Below are positions 1-6,440 of a stretch of DNA of 6,776 bases, one piece after another. The notes under the pieces are model-generated. The model made no database searches. It had not been told where the DNA came from and saw only the letters and a list, made by a program, of their open reading frames with translations. Source of the DNA: JBBQHX01 sp038324385 (GTDB taxonomy: Bacteria > Gemmatimonadota > Gemmatimonadetes > Gemmatimonadales > Gemmatimonadaceae); NCBI GenBank assembly GCA_038324385.1, contig JBBQHX010000206.1:1-6776 (forward strand), in the 5' to 3' direction. Positions within the stretch are counted from its first letter, which is position 1, and each line of letters opens with the position of its first letter. Position numbers and translations under genes: made by a program.

Positions 1-539
1 CGGTCGGAGCGCTCGCACTGGCCGTGACACCGGCCCTCTCAGGGCATGCCGCCGCCGCGCCGCGTCTCGTGCCACTCTCCATTGCGGCCGACACGCTCCA
101 CGTTGCGGGCGCGGGCGGGTGGCTCGGCAGCCTGCTGCTCCTCGCGATCGTCGGCGTGCCGCTCACGTTCGGGGCGACGGACAGGGCAGGTCACGGTGCG
201 CTCGCTACGCTGGTCCGCGCGTTCTCGCCAGTGGCACTCGCCTGCGCCGCCGTCACCGTGGCCACCGGCGTGCTCTCTGCCTGGCTCCACCTCCCCGATT
301 TCGCCACGCTCTGGACCACGCGTTACGGTTGGCTACTACTCGGCAAAGTCGCGCTAGTGCTGCTCGTGGCGGGGATTGGCGCATACAACTGGCGCCGCGT
401 GGCGCCCGCGCTTGGCGAAGCGACTGGATCCACCCGGCTGCGTCGTTCGGCGCGGACTGAACTGGCCATCGGTGGCCTCGTGTTGCTCGTCACCGCAATC
501 CTGGTGGCGACACCCACCCCACTTGGCGAGTTGCCCTGA
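1..539 (+). CDS. CopD-family copper-resistance membrane protein, C-terminal part (5' end outside window)
   Basis: The reading frame is open to the left edge (first full codon at 3) and stops with TGA at 537-539, so only the C-terminal ~178 residues are present; the GTG at 24 is an internal codon rather than a convincing start. The protein is hydrophobic with four probable membrane spans. Counting from the codon at 24, these are about residues 24-49, 65-88, 102-121 and 147-164. The pattern SGHAAAAP, then LHVAGAGGWLGSLLLL (His26, Trp33), then GAYNWRRVAPAL before the last span is typical of the CopD domain, an inner-membrane domain linked to copper resistance or import and often fused to CopC. 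The missing upstream part probably carries more membrane spans. A strong terminator follows two bases after the stop, so this is the last gene of its transcript. The family call is fairly sure; the copper role is inferred from the family. Confidence 0.8.
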   Translation, partial: VGALALAVTPALSGHAAAAPRLVPLSIAADTLHVAGAGGWLGSLLLLAIVGVPLTFGATDRAGHGALATLVRAFSPVALACAAVTVATGVLSAWLHLPDFATLWTTRYGWLLLGKVALVLLVAGIGAYNWRRVAPALGEATGSTRLRRSARTELAIGGLVLLVTAILVATPTPLGELP

Positions 540-540
540 T

Positions 541-582
541 CGCGGTGGACGCGATTCGCCAGTCTGAATCGCACCGCGTTTT
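541..582 (+). terminator. Rho-independent terminator of the CopD-family gene
   Basis: Bases 541-546 (CGCGGT) pair with 573-578 (ACCGCG), and 551-557 (GCGATTC) pair with 566-572 (GAATCGC). This gives a 13-bp stem with a 4-nt bulge (547-550) on the 5' side and an 8-nt loop. The stem is followed at once by TTTT (579-582). It starts right after the CopD-family stop codon. The T run is on the + strand only, so this terminator serves the rightward transcript and not the convergent operon. Confidence 0.78.
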
Positions 583-612
583 CAGGAGGGTCCACCCCCG
601 TTTGAAATTGGA

Positions 613-870
613 GTGATGACTCGGTCGCGACAGCAGCGCTTCAGTCCTGAGGGCCCGCAGCGAGCAATCCGCCTGGTTTGCGAGCAGACGCCGCAGCACG
701 CGTTGTGCGGGCCGTCATATTCGCCATCGCCCCGAAGCGCGCCTGCACGGCGGAGACGTTGCGGCGGTTGCAGCGGGAGGCGGATTGGGAGGCTGGGGCG
801 CGGCCCCGAGCCCACGCGGGCGGACGAGGTCCGGGACCTCAAAATCGTCGACCTTTCCCGGGGGTGCTAA
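613..870 (+). pseudogene. Frameshifted remnant of an IS3-family transposase OrfA
   Basis: No single frame is a sensible protein, but stitching two frames together gives the usual N-terminal IS3 OrfA pattern (helix-turn-helix type DNA binding). Frame 1 from GTG 613/ATG 616 reads MTRSRQQRFSPEGPQRAIRL, like the family opening (FSPE..ERAVRLV). From about 700, frame 3 reads VIFAIAPKRACTAETLRR and then READWEAG, matching the family core (IAxKxGCTAETLRRWxRQAExDAG). The text then returns to frame 1 as PEPTRADEVRDLKI (family: RPGPTTAERxRxKxLE). The second shift fits one extra base in the GGGG run at 795-798. The remnant ends at TAA 868-870, without the leucine-zipper tail, OrfB or a recognisable inverted repeat. 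It overlaps the stop codon of the convergent HD gene. The recognition is by memory of the family pattern; a profile search would settle it. Confidence 0.72.
791..840 (-). other. Two GC-rich hairpins downstream of the leftward operon; no T-tract
   Basis: On leaving the HD gene at 867, the leftward transcript meets GAGGTCC (826-832) facing GGACCTC (834-840), which can form a 6-bp stem with a 3-nt loop. It then meets GGGGC (795-799) facing GCCCC (803-807), extended by GGCT (791-794) with AGCC (809-812). Neither is followed by T residues in the leftward direction; the only T run (841-844 read on the - strand) comes before the first hairpin. They could help Rho-dependent ending or protect the mRNA 3' end, but both lie inside the transposase remnant and may be chance in GC-rich DNA. 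Confidence 0.25.
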
Positions 871-2099
871 CCCTCGGACAGCTTCCCCACCACCTCGTCA
901 AGGTCCAACGTCCGCCGCTGCGCCACAAACACCCGCAGCCACCGCGCCGAGCGGTAGAACTGCTGCGACAGTTGCGGCAGATCGATCGCACCCGGGATCC
1001 CGCGCCCCGTCAGGCGCTCGACTGTGCCGTCGCGCCTGACGAGCGGCAGGTCGAGGCCGAGCATCTGCTCCTTGGCGGGGAAGTCGAGAATCACCTCACC
1101 GGGCGCGAGCCCGAGTCCGTCAGCGATCCGGTTCTCCGCGTGTACCGCGCGGGCACGATCCGTCGCGATCCACTCGAGCCGGCTTTCGTCGACGTCGGCG
1201 GCCGGGACCTCCAATGCGCGCTTGTAGAGTTGCCGCCCTCGCAGCCGCGCGAGCAGCGCGCGCAGCGGGTTCGATGCCGCCCGATCGAGATCGTGCAGCA
1301 GCCCCTCGTCCGTGTACGTCGCGAGGCGCGCCGCGTCGAGCGCACCCTCGGCCAGCGCGTCGTCGACGAGCCGCTTGTACATCGCTGTTGCGCTGCGCAC
1401 CGCGTGGTGCCAATAGACGTTGCGGTACATCTGGTACTTGGCGAACAGGAGCGACTCGAGCGCCGCGAGCCCCTTCTCCAGGACGCCCATGGTCAGGGCG
1501 CCGCTTACTGGATCATTCACCACCACGAGCGAACCGATCAGCCGGTCCACGTCGACCTCTCCATACGGCACGCCGCACATCAGGGCGTCACGCTTGAGAT
1601 AGTCGATCTTGTCCAGATCCACCGATCCCGAGATGAGGCGCTGGAGCGGGGAGTCGCTCTCGCCCCGGATGAGACGGTGGATCCGATCCGGAGCGTCATC
1701 GCCGAGCACGCGCGACAGCGCTTCGGCCACCGGACCGGCGGTGAGCAGCGGGCGCGCCGCCTCCTCGTGGTTCTGCGTGCCGATCTCCTCGAGTGCGTGG
1801 GAGAACGGGTAGTGCCCGATGTCGTGCAGCAGCGCGGCGGCGCAGACGAGCGGGCGTTCGTCAGGCGCGACATGCGCGAGTTGCCCGGCAGCGTCCAACC
1901 GGGCGAGCGTGCGGCTCGCGAGGTGATAGGCGCCGAGCGCGTGCTCGAACCGCGTGTGCGTGGCGCCGGGGTAGACGAGAAACGCCCACCCCAACTGCCG
2001 CACATAGCGAAGGCGTTGGAAGGCGGGCGTGTCGACCAGCGCCCGCCCCAGATCATCCACGAGGATGTTGTTCCAGAGCGGGTCGCGAATGATCGTCAT
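867..2099 (-). CDS. HD-domain phosphohydrolase (COG1078 type, dNTP triphosphohydrolase-like)
   Basis: The protein has 410 residues, a usual size for this family, and is cytoplasmic with no membrane segment or signal. The start gives the family opening: IRDPLWN, then LVDTPAFQRLRYVRQLG (residues 22-37). The metal-binding HD set is complete: His53 (in TRFEHALG), His92-Asp93 (LLHDIGHYPFSH) and Asp163 (in DLDKIDYLKRD). These align with H167, H206/D207 and D311 of SAMHD1. Such proteins usually remove triphosphate from (d)NTPs, though many bacterial members are uncharacterised, so the substrate is inferred. The gene lies 99 bp downstream of pckA on the same strand and is probably co-transcribed with it. 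No good Shine-Dalgarno precedes the ATG, so translation may be weak. Its TAG stop (867-869) overlaps the end of the convergent transposase remnant. The C-terminal third has no motif I can name. Confidence 0.87.
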   Translation of the reverse strand: MTIIRDPLWNNILVDDLGRALVDTPAFQRLRYVRQLGWAFLVYPGATHTRFEHALGAYHLASRTLARLDAAGQLAHVAPDERPLVCAAALLHDIGHYPFSHALEEIGTQNHEEAARPLLTAGPVAEALSRVLGDDAPDRIHRLIRGESDSPLQRLISGSVDLDKIDYLKRDALMCGVPYGEVDVDRLIGSLVVVNDPVSGALTMGVLEKGLAALESLLFAKYQMYRNVYWHHAVRSATAMYKRLVDDALAEGALDAARLATYTDEGLLHDLDRAASNPLRALLARLRGRQLYKRALEVPAADVDESRLEWIATDRARAVHAENRIADGLGLAPGEVILDFPAKEQMLGLDLPLVRRDGTVERLTGRGIPGAIDLPQLSQQFYRSARWLRVFVAQRRTLDLDEVVGKLSEG

Positions 2100-2165
2100 G
2101 CGGGTGCCGGGACCGGGTGGGCCAAGGTGTGACGACGGTCGGGACGACGCTGCGACGCGGCACGC

Positions 2166-2192
2166 GACGGATCGCGCGGCGCGTCATCCGTC
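2166..2192 (-). other. Hairpin between pckA and the HD gene
   Basis: GACGGAT (2166-2172) pairs with ATCCGTC (2186-2192), and an inner CGCG (2173-2176) can pair with 2180-2183 across a 2-nt bulge. The hairpin lies seven bases beyond the pckA stop. No T run follows it in the direction of transcription, so a full intrinsic terminator is unlikely. It could act as an attenuator, an mRNA processing site or a 3' stabiliser that lowers expression of the HD gene relative to pckA. The pairing is seen in the sequence; the role is a guess. Confidence 0.3.
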
Positions 2193-2198
2193 AGGCGG

Positions 2199-3833
2199 TT
2201 ACTTCCCCCCGCCGGGACCGGCGGCCGTGATGGCGTCGCTCGCCGTGGACGCGAATTTCTTGAAGTTCTCGCGAAACATGCCGGCCAGCTTCTCCGCCTG
2301 CGCATCATACGCGCTCGCGTCTGGCCAGGTCGAGCGCGGATTCATGATCTCGCTCGGCAAGTTGGGGCATTCCTGCGGGACCGCGAGTCCGAACACCGGA
2401 TCGGTGGCGGTCTGCACGTTGTCCAGTTGGCCGCTCAACGCGGCGCTGACCATCTCCCGCGTGTAGCGGAGCTTCATCCGGTTTCCGGTGCCATACGGGC
2501 CACCCGTCCAGCCCGTGTTCACGAGCCAGACGCGCGAGCCGTGCTCGCGGAGCTTCTCGCCGAGCATCTCCGCGTACTTGGCCGGCGGCCAGACGAGGAA
2601 GACGGCACCGAAGCAGGCACTGAACGTCGCCTGCGGCTCAGTTACGCCGCGTTCGGTGCCGGCGACCTTCGCCGTGTAGCCCGACAGGAAATAGTACATT
2701 GCCTGCTCGGGGGTGAGCAGCGAGATCGGCGGCAGCACCCCGAACGCGTCGGCCGTCAAAAACACCACGTTCGTCGGATGTCCGCCGCGCCCCTCCGGGA
2801 CGTGGTTGCGGATGTAGTGCAGCGGGTACGACACGCGCGTGTTCTCGGTGATCGAGGCGTCGTCGAACTGCACCTCACGCGTCGTCGGGTCGAGCACGAC
2901 GTTCTCGAGAATCGTGCCGAACATCTGCGTGGTCTGATAGATGTCGGGCTCTCCCTCGGCCGAGAGGTTGATCGCCTTCGCGTAGCAGCCGCCCTCGAAG
3001 TTGAAGACGCCGTTCTCGCTCCAGCCGTGCTCATCGTCGCCGATCAGGCTGCGCGCCGGGTCGGCGGACAGTGTCGTCTTGCCCGTGCCCGAAAGTCCGA
3101 AGAAGAGCGCCGTGTTACCGTCCGGGCCCGTGTTCGCCGAGCAGTGCATGGAGAGCACGCCGGCCTTGGGCATCAGATAGTTCATGACGGTGAAGATCGA
3201 CTTCTTGAGCTCGCCCGCGTAGCGCGTGCCGCCGATGAGAATCGTGCGCTCGGCGATATTCAGCACGATGAACGTACCAGTGCGTGTGCCATGACGCTCG
3301 GGGTCGGCCTGGAACTCCGGCGCGTGCAGCACCGTGAAGTTCGGCATGAACTCGGCGAGCTCGGCGATGTCGGGGCGAATGAACATGTTGCGCACGAACG
3401 CGGCATGCCACGCGTTCGGCAGCACATACCGCACTTTCAGTCGATAGGCGGGGTCGGCACCGGCGTGCAGGTCCTGGACGAACAGCTCGTCCTGCGCGTT
3501 GAGATACGCCTCGACGTCGGCGCGCAACAGCGCGAACTTCTCCGCCGAGTATGGTTGGTTGACCTTCCCCCAGTCGACGTCGGCGCGCGATGTCTCCTCC
3601 TCGACGACGAACTTGTCGTTCGGCGACCGCCCGGTGTGCGGTGCGGTGACCCCCACGAACGGGCCCATGCTGGCGAATCGGCCCTCGGCGCGTCGAGCGG
3701 CCGCCTCCATCAATTCGGGGGCGATCAGGTTCCAGTGTACCTGCCCGGTCGGGGCGAGGCCCTGGTTTGACAGGCCGTGCTTGCTCTCGCGCGCGACTGA
3801 AGCGTCGGCGGTGGGCTGCGTCTGTGTGGCCAT
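2199..3833 (-). CDS. pckA: ATP-dependent phosphoenolpyruvate carboxykinase
   Basis: A 544-residue cytoplasmic enzyme (EC 4.1.1.49) catalysing oxaloacetate + ATP to PEP + ADP + CO2, the entry step of gluconeogenesis. Length and motifs match the bacterial ATP type: TGRSPNDKF with Arg69 (substrate), KKSIF with Lys211, MHCSAN with His230 (Mn site), the kinase-1a P-loop GLSGTGKTT at 246-254 (Lys252), the family signature LIGDDEHGW at 263-271 (Asp266/Asp267), and NTRVSYP with Arg333. All the catalytic residues I could place are present. The chosen start ATG (3833-3831) gives MATQTQ and has a good Shine-Dalgarno; an upstream start at 3875 would add 14 residues inside maeB and fits the family less well. 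The start overlaps the maeB TGA by one base, indicating co-transcription and probable translational coupling. The last ~15 residues (AGPGGGK tail) look like a family-variable end. Identity is very sure. Confidence 0.98.
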   Translation of the reverse strand: MATQTQPTADASVARESKHGLSNQGLAPTGQVHWNLIAPELMEAAARRAEGRFASMGPFVGVTAPHTGRSPNDKFVVEEETSRADVDWGKVNQPYSAEKFALLRADVEAYLNAQDELFVQDLHAGADPAYRLKVRYVLPNAWHAAFVRNMFIRPDIAELAEFMPNFTVLHAPEFQADPERHGTRTGTFIVLNIAERTILIGGTRYAGELKKSIFTVMNYLMPKAGVLSMHCSANTGPDGNTALFFGLSGTGKTTLSADPARSLIGDDEHGWSENGVFNFEGGCYAKAINLSAEGEPDIYQTTQMFGTILENVVLDPTTREVQFDDASITENTRVSYPLHYIRNHVPEGRGGHPTNVVFLTADAFGVLPPISLLTPEQAMYYFLSGYTAKVAGTERGVTEPQATFSACFGAVFLVWPPAKYAEMLGEKLREHGSRVWLVNTGWTGGPYGTGNRMKLRYTREMVSAALSGQLDNVQTATDPVFGLAVPQECPNLPSEIMNPRSTWPDASAYDAQAEKLAGMFRENFKKFASTASDAITAAGPGGGK

Positions 3834-6151
3834 CAGAGAATCCCCCCTCGGGAAGGCTCGACGCCCGGCCGCCATTCGGCGGGGGCGCGTTGGGTGCTGG
3901 AAAAAGGTGAACGACCCTGCGCATCGATCACGGCCACCGCGGCCATGTTGACGATGTCCTCGACCGCGGCGCCCTGTTCCAGGACGTGCACGGGACGGCG
4001 CATCCCCAGCAGAATGGGACCGATCGCCGTCGCCCCCCCCAGCCGGTGCAGCAACTTGTACGCGATGTTGCCCGAGCTCAAGTTAGGAAATATCAAGACG
4101 TTTGCCGCCTCTTTCAGACGGCTGAACGGATACGTCTCCCGCAGGAGCGTCTCGTCGAGCGCGGTATCGACCTGCATCTCGCCATCGATCGCCAGCGACG
4201 GATCGAGCTCGCGCACAATCTCCACCGCGCGCGCCACCTTCTCGGTCTCCGGCAGACGCACCGATCCGAAGTTGGAGAACGAGAGCATGGCGACGCGCGG
4301 TTCCAGTCCGAACGTCCGCACGACACGGGCCGCCGCCGTCGCGATGCGCGCCAACTCCTCGGCCGATGGATCGATATTGACGGTGGTGTCGCCGCAGAAG
4401 ATCACCTGCTTCTCGAACACCAGCATGTACATCCCGCTCACCACCCTGGCCTTCGGATGCGCGCCGATGACTTCGAGGGCGGGGCGGATCGTCTCGGGAT
4501 AGTGCATGTTCACCCCCGAGACCAGCGCATCGGCCTGCCCGCACGCCACCATCATCGATCCGAAGTAATTGCCGATGTACATCTTCTGGTGCGCCTCGCC
4601 GAGGCTCAATCCCTTGCGCTGGCGGTTGTGCCAGAAGCGCTGCGCATACTCGTCCCGCTGCGCCGACGTCGCCGGATCCTCGATGATCACGTCGCTCAGC
4701 GAGATCCGGTGCTCCTCGGCGATGCGGCGGATCGATTCCGGGTTGCCGAGCAGGATCGGATAGGCGATCCCTTCGTCGACGAGGATCTGCGCGGCGCGCA
4801 TGACCTTGGTTTCCTCGCCTTCAGGAAAGACCACACGCTTCGGGTCGCGCACGGCGCGGTTCATGATACCGCGCAGGATGCCGCGCGCCCGTCCGAGCCG
4901 CGCTTCGAGCGCCTCACGATAGGCGTCGATCTCGACGAACTCGCGCGCGACACCGCTGGCCACCGCCGCCCATGCCACCGCCGGCGCGACCCAGAGCAGG
5001 ACGCGCGGATCGAACGGGAAGGGAATGAGGTAGTCACGCCCGAACGCCACGGAGCGCAGGCCGTACAGGCGCGACACGCTGTCGGGCACCGACTCACGGG
5101 CGAGCGCGGCGAGCGCTCGCGTGGCGGCCATCTTCATCTCCTCGTTGATCTCCGTCGCGCGGACGTCGAGCGCGCCGCGGAAGATGAACGGGAAGCCGAG
5201 GACGTTGTTGACCTGATTGGGATAGTCGCTGCGGCCGGTGGCGATGAGCGCGTCGGGGCGAACACCGCGCACCTCGTCAGGCATGATCTCCGGCACCGGG
5301 TTGGCCAGCGCGAAGACGATCGGCTGCGGCGCCATGTGCTCCAGCATCGCCGGCGTGATCGCCCGCGCGACGGAGAGGCCAACGAACATGTCGGCGCCCA
5401 CCAGCGCCTCGCTGATCGTGCGCATCGACGTCGGATGCGCGAAGCGCCCCTTGTACGGGTCCATCTCCTCGATGCGCCCCTCATAGACGACGCCGATCCG
5501 ATCGCACATCGTGATGTTGGTGCGCTGCACGCCGAGCCGCACGTAATGCTCGGCGGTCGCGATCGCGGCCGCGCCGGCACCCGAGAACACCACGCGGATC
5601 TCGGCGATCTCCTTGCCGACGACCTCGAGCGCGTTCAGCAGGGCGGCCCCGGAGATGATCGCCGTTCCGTGCTGGTCGTCGTGGAAAACCGGAATGTTGA
5701 GCGACGCGCGGAGCTTCTCCTCGATGTAGAAGCAATCCGGCGCGCGGATGTCCTCGAGATTGATGCCGCCGACCGTCGGCTCGAGCAACTCACAGAAGCG
5801 GATGATGTCGTCCGGGTCCTCGGAGCCGACCTCCAGGTCGAACACGTCGAGGTCGGCGAACTGCTTGAACAGATTCGCCTTGCCTTCCATTACCGGCTTC
5901 CCGGCCAGCGCCCCGATGTTGCCCAGGCCGAGGACCGCCGTGCCATTGGTGACGACGGCGATCAGGTTGCCCTTCGCCGTGTACTTGTATACGTCGTCAG
6001 GGTTGGCCTGGATCTCCAGGCACGGCTCGGCGACTCCCGGCGAATAGGCCAGCGCCAGTTCGCGCTGATTCGTCAACGGCTTCGTCGGGACGACGGCGAT
6101 CTTTCCCGGGCGGCCCTGCGAGTGGTAGTCGAGCGCGTCCTGTCGTTTCAT
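3833..6151 (-). CDS. maeB: NADP-type malic enzyme fused to a phosphotransacetylase-like domain (MaeB)
   Basis: This 772-residue cytoplasmic protein oxidatively decarboxylates malate to pyruvate + CO2, giving NADPH in typical MaeB enzymes (EC 1.1.1.40). Residues ~1-430 are the malic enzyme: TKPLTNQRELALAYSPGV (Tyr36), EGKANLFKQFADLD (Lys91), LEDIRAPDCF (Glu133/Asp134), HDDQHGTAI (Asp158/159), the dinucleotide fold FSGAGAAAIA at ~189-198, ANPVPEI (Asn284) and SDYPNQVNN. Residues ~436-750 are the PTA-like domain, starting RVVFPEGEE and ending EDIVNMAAVAVIDAQ. The usual PTA active-site run DLSRG is VLEQG here (723-727), so transacetylase activity is unlikely; in studied MaeB proteins this domain binds acetyl-CoA and controls activity. 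The ATG start fits the E. coli MaeB N terminus, though its Shine-Dalgarno is poor. It is the first gene of the operon. NADP rather than NAD preference is inferred from the family. Confidence 0.96.
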   Translation of the reverse strand: MKRQDALDYHSQGRPGKIAVVPTKPLTNQRELALAYSPGVAEPCLEIQANPDDVYKYTAKGNLIAVVTNGTAVLGLGNIGALAGKPVMEGKANLFKQFADLDVFDLEVGSEDPDDIIRFCELLEPTVGGINLEDIRAPDCFYIEEKLRASLNIPVFHDDQHGTAIISGAALLNALEVVGKEIAEIRVVFSGAGAAAIATAEHYVRLGVQRTNITMCDRIGVVYEGRIEEMDPYKGRFAHPTSMRTISEALVGADMFVGLSVARAITPAMLEHMAPQPIVFALANPVPEIMPDEVRGVRPDALIATGRSDYPNQVNNVLGFPFIFRGALDVRATEINEEMKMAATRALAALARESVPDSVSRLYGLRSVAFGRDYLIPFPFDPRVLLWVAPAVAWAAVASGVAREFVEIDAYREALEARLGRARGILRGIMNRAVRDPKRVVFPEGEETKVMRAAQILVDEGIAYPILLGNPESIRRIAEEHRISLSDVIIEDPATSAQRDEYAQRFWHNRQRKGLSLGEAHQKMYIGNYFGSMMVACGQADALVSGVNMHYPETIRPALEVIGAHPKARVVSGMYMLVFEKQVIFCGDTTVNIDPSAEELARIATAAARVVRTFGLEPRVAMLSFSNFGSVRLPETEKVARAVEIVRELDPSLAIDGEMQVDTALDETLLRETYPFSRLKEAANVLIFPNLSSGNIAYKLLHRLGGATAIGPILLGMRRPVHVLEQGAAVEDIVNMAAVAVIDAQGRSPFSSTQRAPAEWRPGVEPSRGGIL
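3841..3849 (-). promoter_or_regulatory. Shine-Dalgarno of pckA, inside the maeB 3' end
   Basis: On the - strand the sequence GAGGGGGGA ends eight bases before the pckA ATG. It is purine-rich and is read at the same time as the last codons of maeB (the SRGGIL end of that protein). A ribosome finishing maeB would stop exactly on the pckA start (TGATG at 3835-3831). This placement decides the ATG at 3833 as the pckA start. Confidence 0.7.
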
Positions 6152-6170
6152 GCATCCGGTACGAGCACGA

Positions 6171-6256
6171 TGCCGGCGCGGACGGCCGCCGATCGAGAGA
6201 GGCGGGCGCGACCAGCGCCGGCACGGAGCCCCCGCGTCGTCCGCATCGGCGGACGA
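6171..6256 (-). promoter_or_regulatory. Structured 5' leader of the maeB-pckA mRNA
   Basis: Two perfect inverted repeats lie within the predicted ~117-nt untranslated leader. The first is an 8-bp stem (6237-6244 with 6249-6256) closed by a 4-nt loop, about 12 nt from the predicted mRNA start. The second is a 9-bp stem (6171-6179 with 6215-6223) enclosing an inner 5-bp stem (6186-6190 with 6201-6205). A 5-bp alternative (6152-6156 with 6169-6173), next to the start codon, uses some of the same bases as the 9-bp stem, so the two cannot form together. It matches no riboswitch family that I recognise. GC-rich DNA forms such repeats easily, so a regulatory role is only a possibility. Confidence 0.35.
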
Positions 6257-6274
6257 TCGGGGACAGAATCGAAT

Positions 6275-6303
6275 AGGATAGCCCGGGCCTATGGGATGGT
6301 CAA
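6275..6303 (-). promoter_or_regulatory. Sigma70-type promoter for the maeB-pckA-HD operon
   Basis: Read leftward, a -35 box TTGACC (6303-6298; 5 of 6 to consensus) is followed by exactly 17 bp and a -10 box TATCCT (6280-6275; 4 of 6). Transcription would start near 6268, leaving an untranslated leader of about 117 nt before the maeB ATG at 6151. It lies in the expected place, and no other box pair of this quality was seen closer to maeB. The -35 overlaps the palindrome GTCAATTGAC (6299-6308), a possible operator. Confidence 0.6.
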
Positions 6304-6440
6304 TTGACGGGAACCCCTCTCCCCGCGCCGCCGCCGTCGCGATGAGCAGCGAATCCGTCCAGCTCGCGGCGCGCCGGAACGCCGCCGGTCGCGTGGGGTT
6401 ATTGCGTACGGTGTTGTGCCAGCGCCGGTCCCGTGCGCCT

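Noticed and set aside
826..840. GAGGTCC/GGACCTC hairpin as terminator of the leftward operon
   Set aside because: In the leftward direction the T run comes before the hairpin rather than after it; on the + strand it is followed by A residues.
678..2132. A 484-codon open frame on the + strand, opposite the HD gene
   Set aside because: Only its first ~45 codons look like anything (the middle of the OrfA fossil); the rest is antisense to the HD gene.
2427..3770. A 447-codon open frame on the + strand, opposite pckA
   Set aside because: Same mirror effect; composition is unlike a real protein and pckA on the other strand is certain.
3834..3875. An upstream start for pckA adding 14 residues
   Set aside because: The added residues do not look like a PckA N terminus, and the ATG at 3833 has a well-placed Shine-Dalgarno and the stop-start overlap.
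3986..6307. A 773-codon open frame on the + strand, opposite maeB
   Set aside because: It is the mirror of a high-GC coding gene; its translation is Arg/His/Asp-rich with no family pattern, while the - strand frame is a clear malic enzyme.
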